Positions 37,047 to 47,926 are shown, counted from the first letter of the stretch. The stretch: 64,000 nt of DNA from Chitinophagaceae bacterium 26-R-25 (GCA_029906195.1 JARWSJ010000001.1:1116001-1180000); one strand, 5' to 3'. Made by a program: numbers and translations. Notes: generated from the letters alone by a model not told the origin.

Positions 37047-40000
37047 ATGAAAAAAAATGTCAATATTTTTTGTCTTAGCATTACAAAAATCAAACTGATT
37101 TTATTGCTGTGCATAAGTTGTACTGCGGCTTTGGCTCAACAAGCGAATGCGTACCTGATAGAGGCAGAGCAATTTCAGTTCAAAGGAAAATGGTTTACAG
37201 AACCAGACAAAGATTGTTTAGGCGGAACTCTATTAAGATACACAGGCGGGAATGCTGATTCATTATCCGATGCATTTACTGCCGTGAACATAAGGGAGTC
37301 AGGTACGTATTCGATCTGGATGCGGACGCCTGACTATGCGGAACGGACTTCATCAAGGCAATCGCAATTGTCAGTTGATGACCTGCCCTGCGAGCGTGCG
37401 GGCAAACATGGCAAAGTTGGATTTTACTGGGAGAAAGTTGCCCGGATGCAACTTGCTAAAAAAGAAGTGCTGTTACGATTGCACAACTACAATTACGGTC
37501 GTTGCGACGCGGTGCTACTGATTAAAGATGGATCCGTAAATCCAAATGACTTGGCTCTTACCACAATAGGAAAGTGGAGAAAAGATCCTGCAGCATTGAA
37601 TGCTATATCCGGTGCAGAAACAGGCAGCAGTACTTATTTAGCTGTTAGCGAAAATAGAAAACGCCTTGGCGGTATAGCAAATAACCATGTCCGGTTACAG
37701 TTTTTCCAATTAGGCGGCGGTAAAAATGCCCCCATCATTTGTCAAACGGAAGTAAATGTAAATAATCAATGGCAGCACTATCAGGGCAACCTGGAAGATC
37801 ATAAGATAATGCTGTTGTATGCAGATAGCGTTGCAATCAACTTTGCAAAATATTTTCCCGGATGGTCGTCAAAATCGAAAGGCAACAATTATTTTGAATT
37901 TAATGACAGAAAATACTTGCTTGAATCCGCTGAAGATGACCAGGACCCTTTCAAAGCGGGTTCCTTAAGCGAAGCAATTCCGGTTAGCGTGCAGCAGACA
38001 GACGAACGGACCGTTGCCGTGCAATACATCACACGAAATAACTCAGTGATCACCGGTTTTTGGAGCGTAGGAAAAGATGCTTATCATGTTACCCTGCGAT
38101 TAGTATGTAAAACAGCAAAGGCCGGATATTATAGTTTGGCTGTGGCTGCTTTTAATCCCGTCGCACAGGAAAAAGCAAGCAATGTACAGCTGCCTCCAAT
38201 GTATCAGTATAAGCGTATACCAGCTAATCCCCAGATGTTGGTATCTGCCATTACACAACAACCATTATCAATCACGGAAACTGTAACCAATGGCACCAAA
38301 TGGTCCTGCTTCATTACTACGAAAGCCGAAACGTTTTCCAATGATTGGGGGACCTCTGATTTTTCCCCGATTGGTTTTTCTGTTAAAAATGAAAATAATG
38401 AAGTGCAGCCGGTTGCCTTTATGCCGGTATTGGGCATGCCCGATTCAAAATACAAAGCAGAGCAAATAATCGACCGGACTTTTGTATTAGGGTTGTTGCC
38501 TGCAGGATGGGAAACAGCATTGACATATGTTTCAGATTCGATACTTAAAGTACGCGATTACCGGACGCAGTCACAAGTCTCTCTTACCGGTGCTGTGTTT
38601 AATATGACTGACCTTATCAAAGATGAAAATTTTGGCGGATGGGATTCGAAGCTAAAAGGTTTTTATGATATAGAAGGAAACCCCGAAACCGCGCCCACTG
38701 TAGTAAATGCTACACCGCTGGCAACGATTGATCTTGCAGTACTGGCAAAAGATGAAGACTTGTATTTGTCCAGAGCCTTGCCTACAATAGAATACACACT
38801 TTCGAGAAGCGGTTACAGGTGGGCGGTAGATATAGTGCCAACCGGTTATAATAAAACGCTGCGTTCACTGGAGCTAAATCCATTTTACTCCCAGTTTACG
38901 ACTTCCTATTATGCAGGGTTGAACAGCCTGATGGGCAATCTGAATCCCTGGTTGAAAAACATCGCGTTGCCGGGGGATACACTAAGGAAAGTAACAGGTT
39001 ATTCCACAACTTTCATCGACTGGGTACAGGCAATGGCAGCTTATAAAATGACCGGCGATCCTAAATGGCTGCGAATGGCAACACAACAGGCCGACAAGTA
39101 CATTGCAAGCCAGGTGTATGCAAACAGTAAAAAAACGTTAGCGCCTACGCCATTTTATAACGCGTCTTTTTATGCGCCCTGGTGGCACCTGGTGGATTTG
39201 TATGAATTGACAAAAGATAGAAAGTATTTGGATGCCGCTGCATACGGAAGTTATTTTACCATTGCGGGAATACGATCGTTTCCCCAGGTAAAAGACAGTG
39301 CAATCACCATTCACCCCGGCGGACAATACGAAGGCAATACGCATATCTGGTGGAAAGGGAACCAACCTTATCGCCTGGGCTTTCCAAGGAGGCCTGGAGA
39401 TGTTATGGCCAAAAAAGTGCCTGAAGGATTGGTCTCTCCAGTGGGACTTGGGTTTGAACAGCCGTCTACTTATTTCTTAACAGCAAAGGACAAAAATGTA
39501 CGACCTGTTTTTATGAGCAGCTGGGCGCCGTCCCTGCTCCGGCTATTTCAATACACCGGTAATAAGCTTTTTGAAACCTATGCCCGTAACGCGGTCATAG
39601 GGCGGTTCACCAACTACCCGGGTTATTATGCTACCGGATATACCGATATAACCATGCAGCCCGATTTCCCCTATAAAGGGCCGGATGTAAGTTCTGTTTA
39701 CTACCATCATATTCCGCCGCACCTTGCATTCTCGCTGGATTATCTTATTACCGAGACTGTTCAGCGATCTAAAGGGAACGTGCAGTTTCCATACAGCAAC
39801 CAGGAAGGTTTTGTTTGGTTCGCAAACAGAATTTACGGAGGTGGCACGGGACGAGTATTTGATGATGATAAAACAACATTGTGGTTGCGAAAGGACCTGG
39901 TGCACATACAGCAACCGTCTGTTAATCATGTTACCGCTATTTCTGAAAAAACATTCTGGATATTGCTTTCCAGTGAATCAGATAACGATGAAACCGTAGC

Positions 40001-40478
40001 GGTACAATTATCTGCAAATACTGGAACTACAGAAGCGGGGAATGCGGTGGTGTATACAGCAGATGCTGTAAAATCAGGTCTTTCATTTTCCGGCTCAGTA
40101 ATAAAAGTAGTTGTACCCGCAAAGGGTTTCAGGGCCGTTGCGGTTCCTTTAAAAAAGTCTCACACAGCACCTCAATATAAACCTTTGGTCAATGGCATGC
40201 AGATTATTGACATGGGCAAACCATGGGGCAAAATTTTTGTCTACCGCATCCGCTCGCCATTTGGCTGGGACTCCATATATGGTTTTGCAGAAACAGGTCC
40301 GTTGAAAGATGCAGCAATACAAGTGTTATGCAATGGCGAAACAAAAAATATTCTATCCTATCCTTTTGAGTGGAGTTTTTATAAAATAAAAATGGAAGAT
40401 AAGGTTGAAATGGTGATCAATCTGAAGACAGTTGACGGAAAAGGGGTTACCAAAAAAATAATGATAAATGGAAAGTAA
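37047..40478 (+). CDS. Secreted 1143-aa helical-core protein with N-terminal carbohydrate-binding-like domain (paralogue 2)
   Basis: The start at 37047 precedes a signal peptide (cleavage near ALAQ); upstream in-frame starts add unlikely sequence. Residues about 30-170 resemble a carbohydrate-binding jelly roll (YLIEAEQFQFKGKW, SGTYSIWMRTPDY, VLLRLHNYNYGRCDAVLLI). A large beta-rich middle follows, then helical hairpins from about 640 (FIDWVQAMAAYKMTGDPKWLRMATQQ, LYELTKDRKYLDAAAYG). The shared core starts near residue 799 (VGLGFEQPS) and runs through YYHHIPPHLAFSLDYLI to about 911. This is the longest of the three related proteins. A polysaccharide lyase or hydrolase is inferred; the reaction is unknown. 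It overlaps the next gene by 11 bp. Confidence 0.7.
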   Translation: MKKNVNIFCLSITKIKLILLLCISCTAALAQQANAYLIEAEQFQFKGKWFTEPDKDCLGGTLLRYTGGNADSLSDAFTAVNIRESGTYSIWMRTPDYAERTSSRQSQLSVDDLPCERAGKHGKVGFYWEKVARMQLAKKEVLLRLHNYNYGRCDAVLLIKDGSVNPNDLALTTIGKWRKDPAALNAISGAETGSSTYLAVSENRKRLGGIANNHVRLQFFQLGGGKNAPIICQTEVNVNNQWQHYQGNLEDHKIMLLYADSVAINFAKYFPGWSSKSKGNNYFEFNDRKYLLESAEDDQDPFKAGSLSEAIPVSVQQTDERTVAVQYITRNNSVITGFWSVGKDAYHVTLRLVCKTAKAGYYSLAVAAFNPVAQEKASNVQLPPMYQYKRIPANPQMLVSAITQQPLSITETVTNGTKWSCFITTKAETFSNDWGTSDFSPIGFSVKNENNEVQPVAFMPVLGMPDSKYKAEQIIDRTFVLGLLPAGWETALTYVSDSILKVRDYRTQSQVSLTGAVFNMTDLIKDENFGGWDSKLKGFYDIEGNPETAPTVVNATPLATIDLAVLAKDEDLYLSRALPTIEYTLSRSGYRWAVDIVPTGYNKTLRSLELNPFYSQFTTSYYAGLNSLMGNLNPWLKNIALPGDTLRKVTGYSTTFIDWVQAMAAYKMTGDPKWLRMATQQADKYIASQVYANSKKTLAPTPFYNASFYAPWWHLVDLYELTKDRKYLDAAAYGSYFTIAGIRSFPQVKDSAITIHPGGQYEGNTHIWWKGNQPYRLGFPRRPGDVMAKKVPEGLVSPVGLGFEQPSTYFLTAKDKNVRPVFMSSWAPSLLRLFQYTGNKLFETYARNAVIGRFTNYPGYYATGYTDITMQPDFPYKGPDVSSVYYHHIPPHLAFSLDYLITETVQRSKGNVQFPYSNQEGFVWFANRIYGGGTGRVFDDDKTTLWLRKDLVHIQQPSVNHVTAISEKTFWILLSSESDNDETVAVQLSANTGTTEAGNAVVYTADAVKSGLSFSGSVIKVVVPAKGFRAVAVPLKKSHTAPQYKPLVNGMQIIDMGKPWGKIFVYRIRSPFGWDSIYGFAETGPLKDAAIQVLCNGETKNILSYPFEWSFYKIKMEDKVEMVINLKTVDGKGVTKKIMINGK

Positions 40479-41895
40479 GAAACGATATCATTTATTTAAA
40501 AGCGTGTTTTTCATAGGCATGATCACACTATTAAACACTGGAGAAAGCATCGCCCAGAGTTCTGATGACCTAAGTAAAATTGAAGCTTCCCAGGGTGGAG
40601 CATCCCCGTTACTGTTTGAACCGAAGGGAAATGATATGCCACTTATTGCACCAGGCAATTTTGTAAATGCCTCCGAAACCGCGGTAAGAGAGGGTTTGGG
40701 TAACTTCTTTCATAAAATTGAAAACGCGCAACCAGTAACCGTAGCATTTATTGGTGGCAGCATTACGCAGGGCAATTTTTGTTATCGTTTGCAAATCGCC
40801 CGGTATTTGCAGCATCTGTACCCAAAGGTTTCTTTTAAGTGGGTCAACGCGGGTGTATCGGGTACAGGAACCGACCTGGCTGCATTCCGTTTGAAAGAAC
40901 AAGTGCTGGATTATAAGCCCGACCTGGTTTTCATTGAATTTGCAGTCAACAAGGCCTACGCCCCGGGGATGGAAGGTTTGATTCGCCAGATCATTAAAAG
41001 TAACCCGCAAACAGATATATGTCTCCTGTATACTATACTGAATGGTCAAACGAAAATTTACCAGGATGGTAAGATACCTGAAAATATAGCAAGGCTGGAC
41101 AGCCTTGCCGCATATTATAAATTGCCATCCATTCATTTAGGCATGGAAGCTGCGGAGCTGGAAAAAGAAGGTGCGCTCATTTGGAAAAACGACAAACCTG
41201 TTGATGGCAAAATTTTATTTTCCAACGATGGCATACATCCTTTAGCAAAAGGAGGTAACCTGTACGCTGCAGCTATAGCAAGGGGATTGGAAAAAATCGA
41301 AAAGGTTCAAACACTTGCTGCACACCAGCTACAGCCTCCTTTGATTACAGATAGCTGGGATAGCGCCCGAATGTTTGATCCTTTTGTTGCCGCAACATTT
41401 GATGCAAACTGGAAGTTCATTCGCACAGCAGATTCCGTTCATTTTAAACAATTTTCCAACTGGTTCAACAAAGTTGCTTATGCCGACCAACCGGGCGCCA
41501 GTTTTACATTCCGTTTTAAAGGTGATTTGTTTGGCATTTTTGATATTGGCGGGCCAGAGGCAGGGCAGCTGCAATTTAAAGTGGACGGGCATCCTGTTCT
41601 GTTGCAACGCAGGAGTTCACCGGAATTGATTTATTACGTAACAGATAATACGCAAGGAGAACCGGCACTTGATCGCTTCAACTTCTTCTGTAACAACCGG
41701 TACAGAGGGCAGCACGATCTGGTACAATTAACACCAGGTGTACATGAGATTACCGTTACTATTTCTGATAAAAAGGCGGATAAAAAAGCAATACTTACGG
41801 ACAAGCAATCTCAGGACATATCACAACATCCGGAAAAATATGATCGCACTGCGGTGTATATCGGAAAAATATTAATAAGAGGTCAAATTATATAG
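40468..41895 (+). CDS. Secreted SGNH/GDSL hydrolase with C-terminal sandwich (esterase-like)
   Basis: The 475-aa protein has a signal peptide (cleavage near SIAQ). The SGNH hydrolase domain at about 90-275 has VAFIGGSITQGN (nucleophile S98), an NAGVSGTGTD block, a VEFAVN-like block III (FIEFAVNKAY), and NDGIHP (D254, H257). A beta-rich C-terminal domain follows (ASFTFRFKGDLFGIFDIGGP). Enzymes of this group remove acetyl or other ester groups from polysaccharides. It overlaps the upstream gene by 11 bp and is 1 bp from the next SGNH gene. It probably de-esterifies the PUL substrate. Confidence 0.84.
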   Translation: MESKKRYHLFKSVFFIGMITLLNTGESIAQSSDDLSKIEASQGGASPLLFEPKGNDMPLIAPGNFVNASETAVREGLGNFFHKIENAQPVTVAFIGGSITQGNFCYRLQIARYLQHLYPKVSFKWVNAGVSGTGTDLAAFRLKEQVLDYKPDLVFIEFAVNKAYAPGMEGLIRQIIKSNPQTDICLLYTILNGQTKIYQDGKIPENIARLDSLAAYYKLPSIHLGMEAAELEKEGALIWKNDKPVDGKILFSNDGIHPLAKGGNLYAAAIARGLEKIEKVQTLAAHQLQPPLITDSWDSARMFDPFVAATFDANWKFIRTADSVHFKQFSNWFNKVAYADQPGASFTFRFKGDLFGIFDIGGPEAGQLQFKVDGHPVLLQRRSSPELIYYVTDNTQGEPALDRFNFFCNNRYRGQHDLVQLTPGVHEITVTISDKKADKKAILTDKQSQDISQHPEKYDRTAVYIGKILIRGQII

Positions 41896-41896
41896 C

Positions 41897-42571
41897 ATGA
41901 AGTATAAATTGTGTACATACATTTTAATTGGGTTTTTGATTTCATCTTGCTCACTAAAAAGTAATGGTCAGGCCCTAACGCAACAACAGAAGTGGGAATT
42001 AAAAATAAAAGCGTTTGAAAAAAAAGACTCATTAAATTCTCCTTCAAAAAATAATATTCTTTTTATAGGCAGTTCTACCATTGAAAACTGGAAAACGCTG
42101 GAAGAAGATTTTATTGACTACAATGTGATCAACCGCGGGGTTTCCGGTACCAAAATGACAGACCTGTTTGCATTCAGGGAACGGTTGATTCAACCATATG
42201 ATCCCAAGAAAATTTTTATTTACGAGGGAGACAATGATATTGCTTTGGGATGGAGCGCTGATAGCATCTGCAATGTGTTTATAGAACTATTTAAATACAT
42301 CCGGCAACAGAAACCACAGGCGCATATCTATATCATGTCAATAAAACCATCGCCAAGCAGGGAGAAATACAAAGAGAATTTATTGAGGACAAATGCATTG
42401 CTCAAATCATTTGCAGCGCAACAGCTTCGTGTTACCTATATAGATGTATATACGCCAATGCTTCGGGACGGTTTGATTGAGCCATCTTATTACAGACCGG
42501 ACAAACTTCATTTAACTGCAGAAGGTTACGAAATATGGAAATCGGTTATCGGCCCTTATATAAAAGAATAA
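41897..42571 (+). CDS. Lipoprotein SGNH/GDSL hydrolase
   Basis: The 224-aa protein has a lipoprotein signal ending in LISSC (C18). It shows the SGNH blocks ILFIGSSTIENW (S60 as nucleophile, with the usual GDS motif changed to GSS), VINRGVSGTKMTDL, IYEGDNDIA and PDKLHLTAEGYEIW. Compact size and block order match single-domain esterases/lipases of the family. Membrane anchoring would put it in the periplasm or on the outer membrane. Its stop overlaps the GH3 start (TAATG), so it is co-translated with the enzymes around it. A second esterase next to the first points to an ester-decorated substrate. Confidence 0.86.
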   Translation: MKYKLCTYILIGFLISSCSLKSNGQALTQQQKWELKIKAFEKKDSLNSPSKNNILFIGSSTIENWKTLEEDFIDYNVINRGVSGTKMTDLFAFRERLIQPYDPKKIFIYEGDNDIALGWSADSICNVFIELFKYIRQQKPQAHIYIMSIKPSPSREKYKENLLRTNALLKSFAAQQLRVTYIDVYTPMLRDGLIEPSYYRPDKLHLTAEGYEIWKSVIGPYIKE

Positions 42572-45090
42572 TGATGCCAAAAAGAAATATGATAAAACGG
42601 ATAGCTATATTATTTTTTGTTCTTTCACTCTATGCGAATGTCGAGGCACAGGTTTATAAAGATAAACAGGCACCGGCAGAAGAAAGAGCAAAGGATCTGT
42701 TGTCTAAAATGACACTGGAAGAAAAAATAGACTATATCGGCGGGTTCAATGGATTTTATATTCTGGGGATACAACGGTTAGGCCTACCCGAAATAAAGCT
42801 GACAGACGGACCTGTAGGTACACACAAAGACGGTAAGGCAGTGGCTTATCCGGCGAGTATTTTATCTGCTGCAACCTGGGATACCACCTTGGTTTATAAC
42901 CTGGGAAAGCAACTGGGTCGCGATTCAAGATCGAGAGGGGTGCATATCTTACTAGCTCCCGGTGTGAATATTGTCCGCAGTCCGCTTGGTGGAAGAAATT
43001 TTGAATATTTCTCCGAAGATCCCTGGCTGACATCCAGGGTGGCTGTAGCTTATATAAAAGGTTTGCAGCAGCAGGGCGTGGTGGCTACTGTAAAACATTT
43101 TGCATTAAACAACCAGGAATGGGACCGGAACAATGTGAGCAGCGATGTAGATGAACGCACCTTACACGAAATTTATCTTCCCGCCTTTAAAGCAGCCGTG
43201 CAAGAAGCGCATGCGGGGTCTGTAATGAATAGTTATAACCCTGTAAATGGAGTGCACGCTACCCAAAGTGATTTCTTGAACAATCAGGTATTAAAAAAAC
43301 AATGGGGCTTTGACGGCTTTGTAATGAGCGACTGGTCCGCAACCTACGATGCCGTTGCAGCCGCTAACGGCGGGCTTGACCTGGAAATGCCATCGGCAAA
43401 ATACATGAATAAAAAGAACCTCATAGCGGCTATTCAATCGGGCGCCGTTAAAGACGCTACTATTGATGATAAAGTGCTGCGCATTCTACGTATTATTTTC
43501 AAGTTTGGTTTTTTTGATAAGATACAGTTGGATACTGCTATACCAAGGGATAATCCGGATGGCGCACAACTTGCAAAAGAGCTGGCCCGTGGCGGCATTG
43601 TGCTGCTGAAAAATGACAACCATATTTTACCGGTTAAACCAGGATCGGTGAAATCAATAGCAGTAATTGGCGGTAACGCAAATAACTATATGGCGGGTGG
43701 CGGAAGCTCCTATACTTTCCCTTTCAGATCAGTATCTGTATTGGAGGGTATCAGGGATGCCTATCCCAATGCTAAGGTAGCTTATTCTGCAGGGATGCTC
43801 ACATTACCGGAAACCGTGTCTGGCTCTGTCTTTTATACAGGTAAGCAAAGCATGGAGAGAGGCCTGAGAGCGGAATATTATGCGAATGTAAAACTGGAAG
43901 GCGCACCCGTAAAAACAACGATCGACACAATTGTAAATATTGAAAACGGCTGGCACATCGCAACAGAAAATAAAGGAACCCCTTTTGATCATTGTTCCAT
44001 GCGGTGGACAGGTGTGATAAGACCTGCGAAAACAGCCCGACACCGGTTTTTGGTAAAAGGATTTGATGGTTTCAGATTAAAGCTGGATACAACCCTCATC
44101 ATCAACGAATGGAGGAACCAGGGCATAACTACACGCGAAGTAGTAGTGCCGTTGGAAGCAGGAAAGGAATACCCGGTAACGCTGGAATATTTTGCGAATG
44201 TGCATCCGGTGGATATTTCCTTTGGATGGCGGGAAGACAAATTATTGTTTGATGAAGCCATCGCTTTAGCCCGGCAATCTGACATTGCAATCGTTAATGT
44301 TGGATTTAATGAAAGCAGTGAAAGAGAAAGTAACGACCGGCCATTTGAGTTGCCCGAATACCAGGATAGCCTGGTGCAGTGCATTGCAAAGGCTAATCCC
44401 AAAACAATTGTATTGGTAAATGCGGGAGGCAATGTAGATATGAGCCACTGGATTGATAGAGTGCCCGGCTTGTTGCACATCTGGTATCCCGGGCAGGAAG
44501 GCGGCGCTGCTGTGGGAGAAATAATTTCCGGTAAAGTGAACCCAAGTGGAAAACTACCAGTGTCCTTTGAAAAAAAATGGGCCGATAATCCTGCATTTGC
44601 TAACTACTACGATTCCTCAGGCAATAAGCGCGTTGCCTATAAGGAAGGGCTTTTCATGGGGTATCGCTATTACGATCAAAGTGCTGCAAAACCCCGGTTT
44701 CCCTTTGGCTATGGGCTTTCCTATACTTCATTTGCTTACTCTAACCTGAAAGTTGAGAAAAACGGAAAGGCAGGTGATCCGCATTTCAAACTTGCTTTTG
44801 ATATTAAAAACACTGGTGGCTGTGATGGTGCCGAGGTGGTACAGGTGTATGTTCGACCGGTTAACTCCAGGGTGCTACGTCCTTACAAAGAATTAAAAAG
44901 TTTCGCAAAAGTATATGTTGAAAAAGGAGTGAAGAAGCAGGTGGAAATAACATTGGATAAAAATGCTTTTTCTTACTACAAAACAGATCTCAATGATTTT
45001 GATTTCGATGCAGGGTCTTACGAGATTTTAATTTCAAGTTCTGCTACAGATATAAGATTAAAAAAGTTGATCACCCTGGAAAAACAATAA
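42571..45090 (+). CDS. Secreted GH3 beta-glycosidase with PA14 domain
   Basis: The protein is 839 aa from the ATG at 42571, overlapping the previous stop by one base; the earlier ATG at 42535 lies inside the esterase. It has a signal peptide (MIKRIAILFFVLSLYANVEAQ). The GH3 barrel at about 30-310 has KLTDGPVGTH, NFEYFSEDPWLTS, TVKHFALNNQEWDRN and GFDGFVMSDWSA, with D254 as the nucleophile. The PA14 domain is inserted at about 430-555 (GLRAEYYANVKLEG). The C terminus has RFPFGYGLSYTSF and an Fn3-like end. It is likely an exo-beta-glycosidase acting on oligosaccharides released by the other PUL enzymes. Its sequence differs clearly from the GH3 at 6263-8944. Confidence 0.9.
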   Translation: MMPKRNMIKRIAILFFVLSLYANVEAQVYKDKQAPAEERAKDLLSKMTLEEKIDYIGGFNGFYILGIQRLGLPEIKLTDGPVGTHKDGKAVAYPASILSAATWDTTLVYNLGKQLGRDSRSRGVHILLAPGVNIVRSPLGGRNFEYFSEDPWLTSRVAVAYIKGLQQQGVVATVKHFALNNQEWDRNNVSSDVDERTLHEIYLPAFKAAVQEAHAGSVMNSYNPVNGVHATQSDFLNNQVLKKQWGFDGFVMSDWSATYDAVAAANGGLDLEMPSAKYMNKKNLIAAIQSGAVKDATIDDKVLRILRIIFKFGFFDKIQLDTAIPRDNPDGAQLAKELARGGIVLLKNDNHILPVKPGSVKSIAVIGGNANNYMAGGGSSYTFPFRSVSVLEGIRDAYPNAKVAYSAGMLTLPETVSGSVFYTGKQSMERGLRAEYYANVKLEGAPVKTTIDTIVNIENGWHIATENKGTPFDHCSMRWTGVIRPAKTARHRFLVKGFDGFRLKLDTTLIINEWRNQGITTREVVVPLEAGKEYPVTLEYFANVHPVDISFGWREDKLLFDEAIALARQSDIAIVNVGFNESSERESNDRPFELPEYQDSLVQCIAKANPKTIVLVNAGGNVDMSHWIDRVPGLLHIWYPGQEGGAAVGEIISGKVNPSGKLPVSFEKKWADNPAFANYYDSSGNKRVAYKEGLFMGYRYYDQSAAKPRFPFGYGLSYTSFAYSNLKVEKNGKAGDPHFKLAFDIKNTGGCDGAEVVQVYVRPVNSRVLRPYKELKSFAKVYVEKGVKKQVEITLDKNAFSYYKTDLNDFDFDAGSYEILISSSATDIRLKKLITLEKQ

Positions 45091-45097
45091 TGGTAAA

Positions 45098-47926
45098 ATG
45101 ATCAGAAAGTATCTAAATATATTGATGCTGGTTTGTTTGGTGAGTTTTCAAAACAATGCATCGGCCCAGGTAAAGGTGGAAAAAAATGGAGTTACAATCT
45201 ATTCAAAAGGCAGGCCGTATCATTTCAATGCCAACTTTTTAATTATTTATACTGAACAGGATCCCAGCCTCGCATTAAAACCATCCGGGATAAAAAAGGT
45301 GTCGTACAATGTTCCGACCTGGAAAACATCCGACGCAAACCTGGCAGATTATCACCAGGCCGATGTAAAATCAAGTGTGGCAGGAGATGGCTTTGATGAC
45401 CGCATTTTAAGAAGCGCGAAAGAAGGCAGAACGGCTAATGTATATCATGCAGGAAAAAGTTACTTAGTAACGGCTACGCGTATCCGTGAAACAAAGGATT
45501 CTGTTTGTTTTATATTTTCAGAACACCCCATGTTTACTTTAAACGCATGGTTGATTAAAACAAACAAATCCTATCCGGAATTACAATTTGTTCTGCGTCC
45601 TAAAAAAGCTGGTTTTTATAGCGTAGGTTATACGGGCGCGCCATCTTTTAATAAAGATAAAATATCAGAACTATGGCAGCCTTTGATCTGGACAGAAAAG
45701 CGCGTGCCGGAACAACCATACATGACGCCCTCTTATATGGCTACGTTGCCAACAACCCTGGTGAATGATGGCTATAATTCAATCGGTGTTATGGCTGCAC
45801 CAAAGTACCTGCCATTTCAGCCATTGCCATTGCTGGAGAACAGCCAGTTTGGAGTCGCGTTGTTAAATAACAAAACAATGCTTCAATCACAGGTTTTTGC
45901 GCCCATGCCAGGAGGGGTCAATTCAAAGATGACAGCAGGTGATGATTTTGAGTTTGTCATCAGTCTTATAGTCGAGCCATCGGATATTTCTCATACATAC
46001 GAAAAAATTGCCAGGGAGTATTTTGGTTTTAAAGATTACCGCACCAATGCAACGGTATCGATGAATACCACGTTAGACAATTTGATAGATTATTCGAAAA
46101 CGCATTACGCATGGTTTGTTGACAGTTTAAAGGGTTTTGCATATTCCACGGATGTACCCGGTGCTGTAAAAAACGTTTCAAGTTTAAATCCGCTGGAATT
46201 GTCCATAGTAAGGGACGATAAAGAGATGTTCGAAAAGAGGGTCTATCCTTTAATGGAATTTATGTTGTCCAGAGAAAAATTTTTGTTTGCACTTGACAGC
46301 ACCCAAAAAATTCAGTCGCCTTCACGTAAGTTGAAAGGGCCCGTGGCACTTCCTTCGGAGTTGGGGGCATTATACAATACGTTTGGACGTAACAACTCCT
46401 TTTATCTGCAAATGGCAGAAAAGGAATTTAGCAGTTCACGTGTCAGGAACCTCGATGAAAAACAAAGTGGAAAAAGCTGGATGAACGCGTTCCTTCTTTT
46501 TAAAATGACTGGCGATACTGCTTACCTGCATTTGAGCGAACGGCTGGCTGACATCTATTTAAAACAACGGGTTGATAAGCCGATAGAACAATTTGGAGAT
46601 CCCCTCGCCAGTTCAAATTTTTTCTGGCCAACTTTTACCAATAACTGGTCCATGTTGCTGGAATTATACGAGCAAACAGGCAAACAGAAATACCTGGACG
46701 CTGCGCACGACGGGGCAAGGCACTACACTTTATTTACCTGGATGGGGCCAAAGATTCCGGATAGCCTGATCGCCGTAAACAAAGGCGGGAAAGCGCCGAT
46801 GTACTGGTACCTGAAATCCAAAGGGCATCACCAAATGTATTACCCTGAAGAAAGTGTGCCTGCATGGCGGCTTTCCGAAACCGGGCTGACGTCGGAATCC
46901 TCCGGCACTTCCACCGGGCACAGGGCAATATTTATGTCAACTTATGCGCCGTGGTTATTGCGGATTGGCTATTATACAAAAGACAGTTTTTTGATGGACG
47001 TGGCGAAAGCCGCTTTGGTGGGCCGCTCCGAGAGCTTTCCGGGATATCATATCAATACCGAACGTACTACGGCCTATGAAAAAGTGAACTTTCCGCTGCA
47101 TGAACATAAAGATCAAAGTGTGAATTCGTTTCACTACAATCACATTTTGCCAATGGCTTCTTTGTTCATCGATTATTTGGTGTCCGATGCATTTGTAAAA
47201 AGTAAAACGGCCATTGATTTTCCTGCGGAGTATATTGAAGCATATGCCTATCTGCAAAATAAAATGTACGGAGTCCAAAAAGGAAAATTCTTTCAGTCAA
47301 CGGATGTGCAACTGTGGATGCCGCGGCGCTTGTTGCGCATTGATGATATTTCGCTGAATTATATCAGTGCAAGGAAGAAGGATACGCTGTATCTCGCATT
47401 CATGAATCAGTCGGCAAAAACGGTAACAACAACTGTTACAGTTAATACGCAATTAGCCAAATTCCCGGGCATGGTAACAGGACAGCAATTGTTTCCATCA
47501 GTATCCGCATTACCACTTAAAGACAGCAGTTTTCGTGTAACCGTTCCGGCAAATGGCCTGGCTGCAGTGACCATTTCCGGTGCCCGGCTGCAATCAGCGT
47601 TTCAGGATCAGATACTGGATAACGAAACAGATAAACGAAGTGATTATGCGTTGATCCCTGAAGGAAACAGTAAAGCGCTTTTATTTAAGCTCGGCACCTA
47701 TAGTCAGCGGCTTTTTGTTTTCCTGCAGGATGATGATACAAAGTGGGAAAAGGCAAAGTTGATTTATAGCGTTGACGGAAAAAAAGAGGAATCAGTTGAT
47801 AAAAAAGAATACCCGTTTGAATTTACGATACCGATGCAGAAAGAGAAAAGCGTGCGCTTTAACCTTGAGCTTACAGATCATAGTGGCAAGGTAAAAAGTT
47901 CAAAATGGATCACGTTAGGAAACTGA
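45098..47926 (+). CDS. Secreted helical-core protein (paralogue 3)
   Basis: The 942-aa protein has a signal peptide (cleavage near ASAQ). The N-terminal half is beta-rich. The C-terminal half has helical hairpins (FTNNWSMLLELYEQTGKQKYLDAAHDGARHY, MSTYAPWLLRIGYYTKDSFLMDVAKAALVGR). The core TGLTSESSG (about 595), then FHYNHILPMASLFIDYLVS and IDFPAEY (about 705) aligns in order with paralogues 1 and 2, but the initial Val-Gly-Leu-Gly-Phe-Glu is replaced by Thr-Gly-Leu-Thr-Ser-Glu. It may act on a different part of the same polymer. No characterised family was recognised. It starts 7 bp after the GH3 gene. Confidence 0.7.
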   Translation: MIRKYLNILMLVCLVSFQNNASAQVKVEKNGVTIYSKGRPYHFNANFLIIYTEQDPSLALKPSGIKKVSYNVPTWKTSDANLADYHQADVKSSVAGDGFDDRILRSAKEGRTANVYHAGKSYLVTATRIRETKDSVCFIFSEHPMFTLNAWLIKTNKSYPELQFVLRPKKAGFYSVGYTGAPSFNKDKISELWQPLIWTEKRVPEQPYMTPSYMATLPTTLVNDGYNSIGVMAAPKYLPFQPLPLLENSQFGVALLNNKTMLQSQVFAPMPGGVNSKMTAGDDFEFVISLIVEPSDISHTYEKIAREYFGFKDYRTNATVSMNTTLDNLIDYSKTHYAWFVDSLKGFAYSTDVPGAVKNVSSLNPLELSIVRDDKEMFEKRVYPLMEFMLSREKFLFALDSTQKIQSPSRKLKGPVALPSELGALYNTFGRNNSFYLQMAEKEFSSSRVRNLDEKQSGKSWMNAFLLFKMTGDTAYLHLSERLADIYLKQRVDKPIEQFGDPLASSNFFWPTFTNNWSMLLELYEQTGKQKYLDAAHDGARHYTLFTWMGPKIPDSLIAVNKGGKAPMYWYLKSKGHHQMYYPEESVPAWRLSETGLTSESSGTSTGHRAIFMSTYAPWLLRIGYYTKDSFLMDVAKAALVGRSESFPGYHINTERTTAYEKVNFPLHEHKDQSVNSFHYNHILPMASLFIDYLVSDAFVKSKTAIDFPAEYIEAYAYLQNKMYGVQKGKFFQSTDVQLWMPRRLLRIDDISLNYISARKKDTLYLAFMNQSAKTVTTTVTVNTQLAKFPGMVTGQQLFPSVSALPLKDSSFRVTVPANGLAAVTISGARLQSAFQDQILDNETDKRSDYALIPEGNSKALLFKLGTYSQRLFVFLQDDDTKWEKAKLIYSVDGKKEESVDKKEYPFEFTIPMQKEKSVRFNLELTDHSGKVKSSKWITLGN